DNA from: Alphaproteobacteria bacterium
Lineage (GTDB): Bacteria; Pseudomonadota; Alphaproteobacteria; Geminicoccales; Geminicoccaceae
DNA: 11,778 nucleotides
NCBI GenBank assembly: GCA_026982585.1
Contig: JALSGW010000305.1
Coordinates: 1-11,778, forward strand
Direction of reading: 5' to 3'
Shown here in pieces: positions 6,726 to 11,778 of the stretch. Within the stretch, counting starts at the first letter, position 1; every line of letters starts with the position of its first letter. Made by a program: the position numbers and the translations under genes. The notes under the pieces are model-generated. The model did not search any database. It saw nothing but the letters and a program-made list of their open reading frames with translations, and was not told where the DNA came from.

Positions 6726-6775
6726 CCGCGCCTTTCGCGGCGGGGCGCGCCGCACGGGCGGGGTGCGTGCGCGCC
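6726..6775 (+). promoter_or_regulatory. Tandem stem-loops in the atpH 5' leader
   Basis: The major stem runs from 6744 to 6775. GGCGCGC (6744-6750) plus CGCAC (6751-6755) pair with GTGCG (6763-6767) plus GCGCGCC (6769-6775). This gives 12 base pairs with one bulged T (6768) and a seven-base loop (6756-6762). A smaller hairpin precedes it: CCGCG (6726-6730) with CGCGG (6736-6740) around CCTTT. The large hairpin ends 12 bases before the GGAG (6788-6791) that serves atpH. If transcription starts upstream, the leader of the whole atp operon carries it. It could affect mRNA stability, attenuation or ribosome access; which one is not evident. No U-run follows, so it is not a classic terminator. Confidence 0.5.
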
Positions 6776-6796
6776 GTCGGCATCTTCGGAGACAGG

Positions 6797-7360
6797 GTGT
6801 TGGCGACGGTCCAAGGCACGGCTTCGGGGTTGGCCGCGCGCTATGCGACGGCGTTGTTCGCGCTCGCCGAGGAGGCCGGGGTGCTCGAGCGGGTGGGCGA
6901 GGATCTCGCCCGGGCGGATGCGGCGATCGCCGGCACCGCGGCGCTGAGGCGGATCTTGCGCGATCCCACGGTATCCCGGGGTGCGTTGGTGGAGCTCATG
7001 GGGGAGCTCGCCCGCGGCATGGGCCTGCACGAGCTGGTGGCCAAGTTCCTCGGGCTGCTCGCCCAGAAGCGGCGGCTGTTCGCGCTTCCTTGGATCCGGG
7101 AGCGGTTCGAGGCCATGTTGATGGCGCATCGGGGCGAGAGCCGGGCCGAGGTGGTGACGGCGCTGCCGCTCGAGGAGGGACAGCTGCGGCGGCTTCAGGA
7201 GGCGATCGAACGACATGCCGGGCGTCGGGTGCGTCTCGATGTGCGGGTGGATCCGGAGCTGTTGGGCGGGCTCGTGGTGCAGATCGGCTCCCGGCGCATC
7301 GATGCGTCGCTCAGGACCAAGCTGCGCAATCTCGAGCTGGCGATGAGAGGGGTGGGGTGA
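6797..7360 (+). CDS. atpH: F-type ATP synthase delta subunit
   Basis: This is the 187-residue delta (OSCP-like) subunit, the stator piece that ties the alpha3beta3 head to the b-subunit stalk at the inner membrane. The N-terminal helical domain opens with ASGLAARYATALFALAEEAG, a clear family signature in alphaproteobacteria. The C-terminal domain has VRLDVRVDPELLGGLVVQIGSR and ends in LRTKLRNLELAM. The start is tandem: GTG 6797 and TTG 6800 are adjacent in-frame codons, five and eight bases after GGAG (6788-6791). TTG would give MATVQG, closer to related proteins. The frame stays open upstream to 6695, but that stretch includes the leader hairpin and has no family similarity. The stop overlaps the atpA start by one base (TGATG). 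It is the first gene of the atp operon. Confidence 0.96.
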   Translation: MLATVQGTASGLAARYATALFALAEEAGVLERVGEDLARADAAIAGTAALRRILRDPTVSRGALVELMGELARGMGLHELVAKFLGLLAQKRRLFALPWIRERFEAMLMAHRGESRAEVVTALPLEEGQLRRLQEAIERHAGRRVRLDVRVDPELLGGLVVQIGSRRIDASLRTKLRNLELAMRGVG

Positions 7361-8895
7361 TGGACATCGGCGCCGCCGAAATCTCGGAGATCCTGAAGGA
7401 GCAGATCGCCCGCTTCGGCACCGAGGCGGAGATGGCCGAGGTGGGACGGGTGCTGTCGGTGGGCGACGGCATCGCCCGGGTCTACGGCCTCGACGAGGTC
7501 CAGGCCGGGGAGATGGTGGAGTTCGAGGACGGCACCCGGGGCATGGCCCTCAATCTCGAGACCGACAACGTCGGCGTGGTGATCTTCGGCGACGATCGCA
7601 ACATCCACGAGGGCTCGCTGGTCAAGCGCACCCGGGCGATCGTGGACGTGCCGGTGGGCAAGGAGCTGCTCGGGCGGGTGGTGGACGCGCTGGGCAATCC
7701 CATCGACGGCAAGGGCCCGATCGAGGCCAAGGAGCGCCGGCGGGTGGACGTCAAGGCGCCGGGCATCGTGCCGCGGCGTTCGGTGCACGAGCCCATGGCG
7801 ACCGGCCTCAAGGCGATCGACGCCCTCATCCCGATCGGACGGGGCCAGCGCGAGCTCATCATCGGCGACCGCCAGACCGGCAAGACGGCGATCGCCATCG
7901 ACACCTTCATCAATCAGAAGCGCATCAACGAACTCGCCGGCGGGGACGAGAGCAAGCGGCTCTATTGCATCTACGTGGCGGTGGGGCAGAAGCGCTCGAC
8001 GGTGGCCAAGATCGTCAAGACGCTCCAGGACCACGGCGCCATGGATTATTCCATCGTGGTGGCGGCCACCGCCAGCGATCCGGCGCCGCTCCAGTTCCTC
8101 GCCCCCTATGCCGGCTGCGCCATGGGCGAGTATTTCCGCGACAACGGCATGCACGCGGTGATCGTCTACGACGATCTGTCCAAACAGGCGGTCGCCTACC
8201 GTCAGGTGTCGCTGCTGCTGCGCCGGCCGCCGGGGCGCGAGGCCTATCCCGGGGACATCTTCTATCTCCACTCCCGGCTGCTCGAGCGGGCGGCCAAGCT
8301 CAACGAGCAGAACGGCTCGGGTTCGCTCACCGCGCTGCCGATCGTGGAGACCCAGGCGAACGACGTCTCCGCCTACATTCCCACCAACGTCATCTCGATT
8401 ACCGACGGCCAGATCTTCCTCGAGACCGATCTCTTCTATCAGGGTATTCGGCCGGCGCTCAACGTGGGCATCTCGGTCTCGCGGGTGGGCTCGGCGGCCC
8501 AGATCAAGGCCATGAAGAAGGTCGCCGGGCGCATCAAGCTGGAGCTCGCCCAATACCGGGAGATGGCCGCCTTCGCCCAGTTCGCCCAGGACCTCGACGC
8601 CGCCACCCAGCGCCTGCTCAACCGGGGCGCCCGGCTCACCGAGCTGCTCAAACAGGACCAGTACCAGCCCATGCCGCTCGAGGAACAGGTGTGCGTCATC
8701 TACGCCGGGGTGAACGGCTATCTCGATCCCATCCCGGTCTCCGAGGTGACCCGCTTCGAGCGGGAGTTCCTGGACGAGCTTCGGGAGAAGGGGCGGGACA
8801 TCCTCGATGCCATCCGCACGAGCGGCGATCTCTCCGAGGAGACGGAGGCCAAGCTCAAGGCTCTGCTCGACCGGTTCGCCAAGACCTTCGCCTGA
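7360..8895 (+). CDS. atpA: F-type ATP synthase alpha subunit
   Basis: This 511-residue subunit forms the noncatalytic nucleotide sites of F1 and supplies an arginine to the catalytic sites. The N-terminus, MDIGAAEISEILKEQI, is the part that contacts delta. The beta-barrel domain is followed by a Walker A GDRQTGKT (169-176). QKRSTVAKI (210-218) and the Walker B region VIVYDDLSKQAVAYRQ follow. The catalytic-site arginine finger is Arg375 in SVSRVGSAAQ. The C-terminal helical domain is complete to TFA. The length agrees with alphaproteobacterial homologues. The ATG shares one base with the atpH stop and is preceded by a G-rich AGAGGGG ribosome binding region, suggesting coupled translation. Nothing is missing or unusual. 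Confidence 0.98.
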   Translation: MDIGAAEISEILKEQIARFGTEAEMAEVGRVLSVGDGIARVYGLDEVQAGEMVEFEDGTRGMALNLETDNVGVVIFGDDRNIHEGSLVKRTRAIVDVPVGKELLGRVVDALGNPIDGKGPIEAKERRRVDVKAPGIVPRRSVHEPMATGLKAIDALIPIGRGQRELIIGDRQTGKTAIAIDTFINQKRINELAGGDESKRLYCIYVAVGQKRSTVAKIVKTLQDHGAMDYSIVVAATASDPAPLQFLAPYAGCAMGEYFRDNGMHAVIVYDDLSKQAVAYRQVSLLLRRPPGREAYPGDIFYLHSRLLERAAKLNEQNGSGSLTALPIVETQANDVSAYIPTNVISITDGQIFLETDLFYQGIRPALNVGISVSRVGSAAQIKAMKKVAGRIKLELAQYREMAAFAQFAQDLDAATQRLLNRGARLTELLKQDQYQPMPLEEQVCVIYAGVNGYLDPIPVSEVTRFEREFLDELREKGRDILDAIRTSGDLSEETEAKLKALLDRFAKTFA

Positions 8896-8904
8896 GGCTC
8901 CCGC

Positions 8905-9795
8905 ATGCCCAGCCTCAAGGACCTCAGAAACCGCATCAACAGCGTCAAGCAGACGCGCAAGATCACGAGCGCCATGAAGCTCGTGGCGGCCTCCAAGCTC
9001 AGGCGCGCCCAGGAGCGGGCGGAGCAGGCGCGGCCCTTCGCCGAGCGCATGGCGACCATGCTCGCCCATCTCGCCGCCGGCGTGCGCGGGCTGCCCGACG
9101 CCCCGCCCTTGCTCGCGGGAACCGGGCGCGAGGAGGTGCATCTGCTGGTGGTGGCGACCGCCGACCGCGGTCTGTGCGGCGGCTTCAACAGTTCCATCGT
9201 GCGGGCGGCGCGACGCCAGATCCGGGAGCTCCGGGAGGCCGGCAAGAGCGTCAAGCTGGTGTGTGTCGGCCGCAAGGCCCGGGACCTGCTGCGGCGCGAG
9301 TATGAGGAGCTGATCGTCGATTTCATCGACGGGGTGGCGGGCAAGCGTCAGATCGCATTCGCCGACGCCCAGGCCATCGCCGAACGGTTGATCGCCCGCT
9401 TCGAGGCCGGCGAATTCGACGTCTGCTCGGTGGTCTACAACCGCTTCAAGTCGGTGCTGGTGCAGATCCCCACCGTGCGCCGGCTGATCCCGGTGGAGGC
9501 GCCGGCGGAGGCGGAGGCGGAGGAATCGGGCGAGGCCAAGGCGCTCTACGAGTTCGAGCCCGAGGAGGCCGTCATTCTCGAGGCGCTGTTGCCGCGCAAC
9601 CTGGCCGTCCAGATCTACGGGGTGTTGCTCGAGAACGCAGCCGGGGAGCAGGGCGCGCGGATGACCGCGATGGACAACGCCACCCGCAACGCCGGGGAGA
9701 TGATCGACAAGCTCACCCTCCACTACAACCGCACCCGGCAGGCGATGATCACCAAGGAGCTGATCGAGATCGTCTCCGGAGCCGAAGCGCTCTGA
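8905..9795 (+). CDS. atpG: F-type ATP synthase gamma subunit
   Basis: The 296-residue gamma subunit is the rotor shaft inside the alpha3beta3 head. The N-terminal coiled-coil helix starts MPSLKDLRNRINSVKQT and includes the conserved ITSAMKLVAASKLRRAQ. DRGLCGGFN (87-95) marks the Rossmann-like domain. The C-terminal helix (NATRNAGEMIDKLTLHYNRTRQ, given here in part, to VSGAEAL) is the other half of the coiled coil. An acidic Ala/Glu stretch near residues 200-213 sits where alphaproteobacterial gammas carry a variable insertion, and it is encoded partly by a short tandem repeat. ATG 8905 comes nine bases after the atpA stop, with only a weak AGG as ribosome binding site. It is therefore probably coupled to atpA. 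Confidence 0.97.
   Translation: MPSLKDLRNRINSVKQTRKITSAMKLVAASKLRRAQERAEQARPFAERMATMLAHLAAGVRGLPDAPPLLAGTGREEVHLLVVATADRGLCGGFNSSIVRAARRQIRELREAGKSVKLVCVGRKARDLLRREYEELIVDFIDGVAGKRQIAFADAQAIAERLIARFEAGEFDVCSVVYNRFKSVLVQIPTVRRLIPVEAPAEAEAEESGEAKALYEFEPEEAVILEALLPRNLAVQIYGVLLENAAGEQGARMTAMDNATRNAGEMIDKLTLHYNRTRQAMITKELIEIVSGAEAL
9504..9521 (+). repeat. Three tandem GGCGGA hexamers inside atpG
   Basis: GGCGGA occurs three times in a row and continues with GG. It encodes alternating Ala and Glu in the acidic variable stretch of the gamma subunit. The six-base unit keeps the frame if copies are gained or lost. It probably reflects local slippage in a tolerant loop. Confidence 0.65.
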
Positions 9796-9823
9796 AGCCG
9801 CCAGTCGAGACGGAGAGTCGAGG

Positions 9824-11290
9824 ATGCCGCGAGCCAACAGGAAGCCCAACCGTCCGAGCCGCGAGAACGTCGCCGTCGGCCGCGTGCTGCAGGTGATGGG
9901 GCCGGTGGTGGACGTACAGTTCGAGAGCGGTCATCTGCCGCCGATCCTCAACGCGCTCGAGACCGACAACAACGGCCAGCGTCTGGTGCTGGAGGTGGCC
10001 CAGCATCTGGGCGAGCACACCGTGCGCACGGTGGCCATGGACACCACCGACGGGCTGGTGCGCGGCCAGGAGGTGGTGGACACGGGCGGGCCGATCACGG
10101 TGCCGGTGGGGCGCGAGGTTTTGGGGCGGATCATGAACGTGGTCGGGGAACCGCAGGACGAGCGGGGCCCGATTCCGGCCAAGACCACCGCACCCATCCA
10201 CCAGCCCGCCCCCTCCTTCGTCGACCAGGCCACCGAGGAGGAGATGCTGGTCACCGGCATCAAGGTGATCGACCTCCTCACCCCCTACCTCAAGGGCGGC
10301 AAGATCGGCCTGTTCGGCGGCGCCGGCGTGGGCAAGACGGTGCTCATCATGGAGCTCATCAACAACATCGCCAAGGCCCACGGCGGCGTGTCGGTGTTCT
10401 CGGGGGTGGGCGAGCGCACCCGCGAGGGCAACGACCTCTACCACGAGATGATCGAATCCAAGGTCATCGACCTCGAGCATCCCGAGAACTCGAAGGTGGC
10501 GCTCATCTACGGGCAGATGAACGAGCCGCCGGGTGCCCGCGCCCGGGTCGGTCTCACCGGTCTCACGGTGGCGGAGTACTTCCGCGACCAGGAAGGTCAG
10601 GACGTGCTGCTGTTCATCGACAACATCTTCCGCTTCACCCAGGCCGGCTCCGAGGTCTCGGCGCTGTTGGGCCGCATCCCCTCGGCGGTGGGCTACCAGC
10701 CGACCCTGGCCACCGACATGGCGGCGCTGCAGGAGCGCATCACCTCCACCCGCAAGGGCTCCATCACCTCGGTGCAGGCCGTCTACGTGCCCGCCGACGA
10801 CCTCACCGATCCAGCGCCCGCCACCACCTTCGCCCATCTCGACGCCACCACCGTGCTCTCGCGCCAGATCGCCGAGCTGGGCATCTATCCGGCGGTGGAC
10901 CCGCTCGATTCCACCTCCCGCATCCTCGATCCCCGCATCGTCGGCGAGGAGCACTACGGCGTCGCCCGGCGGGTGCAGGAGATCCTGCAACGCTACAAGG
11001 CGCTGCAGGACATCATCGCGATTCTCGGCATGGAGGAGCTGTCGGAGGAGGACAAACTCATCGTCGCCCGCGCCCGCAAGCTGCAGCGCTTTCTCTCCCA
11101 GCCCTTCCACGTCGCCGAGGTGTTCACCGGCGTGCCCGGCAAGTTCGTGCCGGTGGAGGAGACCATCCGCGGCTTCAAGGGCATCTGCGAGGGCGAGTAC
11201 GACGATCTGCCGGAGGCCGCCTTCTACATGGTGGGCTCCATCGACGAGGCGGTGGAGAAGGCGAAGCGGCTCGCCGCCGAGATGGCGTGA
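9824..11290 (+). CDS. atpD: F-type ATP synthase beta subunit
   Basis: This 488-residue catalytic subunit makes or hydrolyses ATP at the three active sites. Walker A is GGAGVGKT (165-172). The catalytic glutamate is Glu197 in GERTREG. The Walker B segment is VLLFIDNIFRF with Asp266. Tyr355 (GIYPAVDPL) is the adenine-stacking tyrosine, and ELSEED (405-410) is the hinge loop that contacts gamma. All key residues are present. The N-terminus has about 14 basic and polar residues before the conserved NVAVGRVLQVMGPVVDV, a short extension compared with E. coli. ATG 9824 lies 28 bases after atpG. That gap contains AGTCGAG twice (9803-9809 and 9816-9822) and a GGAG at 9812-9815. Confidence 0.98.
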   Translation: MPRANRKPNRPSRENVAVGRVLQVMGPVVDVQFESGHLPPILNALETDNNGQRLVLEVAQHLGEHTVRTVAMDTTDGLVRGQEVVDTGGPITVPVGREVLGRIMNVVGEPQDERGPIPAKTTAPIHQPAPSFVDQATEEEMLVTGIKVIDLLTPYLKGGKIGLFGGAGVGKTVLIMELINNIAKAHGGVSVFSGVGERTREGNDLYHEMIESKVIDLEHPENSKVALIYGQMNEPPGARARVGLTGLTVAEYFRDQEGQDVLLFIDNIFRFTQAGSEVSALLGRIPSAVGYQPTLATDMAALQERITSTRKGSITSVQAVYVPADDLTDPAPATTFAHLDATTVLSRQIAELGIYPAVDPLDSTSRILDPRIVGEEHYGVARRVQEILQRYKALQDIIAILGMEELSEEDKLIVARARKLQRFLSQPFHVAEVFTGVPGKFVPVEETIRGFKGICEGEYDDLPEAAFYMVGSIDEAVEKAKRLAAEMA

Positions 11291-11304
11291 GCGGGGGCGG
11301 GGCG

Positions 11305-11715
11305 ATGGCGGAGAAGCTCGCCTTCGAGCTGGTCTCGCCGGAGCGGGTGCTGGCGAGCGGGGAGGCGGAGATGGTGGTGGTGCCCGGATCCGAGGGCGAT
11401 TTCGGGGTGCTGCCGCTGCACGCACCCACCCTCTCGCTGCTGCGGCCGGGTGTGATCCGGATCTACGAGGGAGACCGCGTCCAGGAACGCATCTTCGTGG
11501 CGGGAGGCTTCGCCGAGGTGCGGCCGGAGGGATTGATCGTGCTCGCCGAGGAGGCGGAGCCGGTCGCGCGCATCGACCGGGAGGAGGCTCTGGCCCGGGT
11601 GCGCGATCTCGAGGAGGATCTCGCCGAGGCGAAGGACGAGGAGGAGCGGGCCCGGATCGAACGCCGGCTCGAGGTCGCCCGCGCCCGCGCCGAGGCCCCG
11701 GATTCGCCGTCCTGA
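11305..11715 (+). CDS. atpC: F-type ATP synthase epsilon subunit
   Basis: The 136-residue epsilon subunit sits at the base of the gamma stalk, couples F1 rotation to the c-ring, and in many bacteria restrains ATP hydrolysis through its C-terminal helices. The N-terminal beta-sandwich opens MAEKLAFELVSPERVL and includes VVPGSEGDFGVLPLHAP (25-41), the strongest family signature. The C-terminal part (about 90-130) is a highly charged two-helix hairpin ending in APDSPS. ATG 11305 is chosen because MAEKL is the usual start. An in-frame GTG at 11287 overlaps the atpD stop and would add six Gly-rich residues without similarity. It lies 14 bases after atpD, with G-rich sequence as the only ribosome binding site. 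It is the last atp gene. Confidence 0.95.
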   Translation: MAEKLAFELVSPERVLASGEAEMVVVPGSEGDFGVLPLHAPTLSLLRPGVIRIYEGDRVQERIFVAGGFAEVRPEGLIVLAEEAEPVARIDREEALARVRDLEEDLAEAKDEEERARIERRLEVARARAEAPDSPS

Positions 11716-11724
11716 GGGCGAGCA

Positions 11725-11739
11725 GCCGCGTTCCGCGGC
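11725..11739 (+). terminator. GC hairpin after atpC (weak terminator candidate)
   Basis: GCCGCG (11725-11730) pairs perfectly with CGCGGC (11734-11739) around TTC, nine bases after the atpC stop. A second small stem, GCGC (11748-11751) with GCGC (11759-11762), follows. Neither is followed by a T-run, so intrinsic termination is doubtful. The position at the end of the operon is the main support. The remaining bases to the window end hold no gene that I can see. Confidence 0.3.
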
Positions 11740-11778
11740 CCGCCGACGCGCAAGCTTCGCGCCCGGACCCGCCGGAAG

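Noticed and set aside
6695..6796. Longer atpH start at 6695
   Set aside because: The added residues have no similarity to delta subunits and run through the leader hairpin. GTG 6797 or TTG 6800 matches the usual N-terminus and has a GGAG.
7195..9849. An 884-codon open frame on the minus strand across atpH, atpA and atpG
   Set aside because: It spans three certain plus-strand genes, has the low-complexity His/Asp/Leu composition of an antisense frame, and shows no family signature.
9749..11425. A 558-codon open frame on the minus strand across atpD
   Set aside because: It is the antisense shadow of atpD and the atpC start, with repetitive His/Leu/Glu composition and no domain.
1..11778. Mobile elements, CRISPR, tRNA, phage or defence genes
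   Set aside because: No long repeats, transposase or integrase motifs, tRNA-like folds or spacer arrays were seen. Gene content and base composition are uniform and typical of core chromosome.

Overview
The window reads as ordinary core chromosome of a high-GC alphaproteobacterium, probably Rhodospirillales-like. The evidence is a G+C-rich third codon position throughout, an atpHAGDC cluster that lacks the Fo genes (alphaproteobacteria usually keep atpIBEF elsewhere), alphaproteobacterial-looking ATP synthase subunits, and the prfA-prmC pair. No mobile elements, CRISPR arrays, tRNA or rRNA genes were found. The placement is inferred from protein flavour and gene order, not from a database search.

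Layout. Positions 1-2575 (+) form a tightly overlapping run: the end of prfA, prmC (start overlaps the prfA stop as GTGA), and a multi-pass membrane protein resembling GT-C glycosyltransferases (start overlaps the prmC stop as TTGA). An EF-G-like translational GTPase lies on the minus strand at 2594-4621, converging on that run with an 18-base gap. A divergent spacer of about 200 bases (4622-4820) holds a GC stem-loop beside the EF-G-like ribosome binding site and a 13-base palindrome. Next, on the plus strand, come a small single-pass protein with an anti-sigma-type zinc finger (4821-5408) and, in the same frame after one stop codon, an unrecognised 152-residue protein (5427-5885). Converging on these with a 6-base gap is a secreted Ysc84/SYLF-domain protein on the minus strand (5892-6566). 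A 230-base divergent spacer (6567-6796) carries a plausible sigma-70 promoter for the Ysc84 gene and a very stable stem-loop in the atpH leader. Positions 6797-11715 hold atpH, atpA, atpG, atpD and atpC, encoding delta, alpha, gamma, beta and epsilon of the F1 sector and stalk.

Functionally, prfA and prmC form a translation-termination unit: release factor 1 and the enzyme that methylates its GGQ glutamine. The atp genes build the catalytic ATP synthase head. The middle block links no obvious pathway. Its most unusual members are the EF-G paralogue, which lacks the G3 histidine, and the zinc-finger membrane protein, which has no sigma factor beside it. I see no convincing undescribed multi-gene system; the findings below are modest leads.
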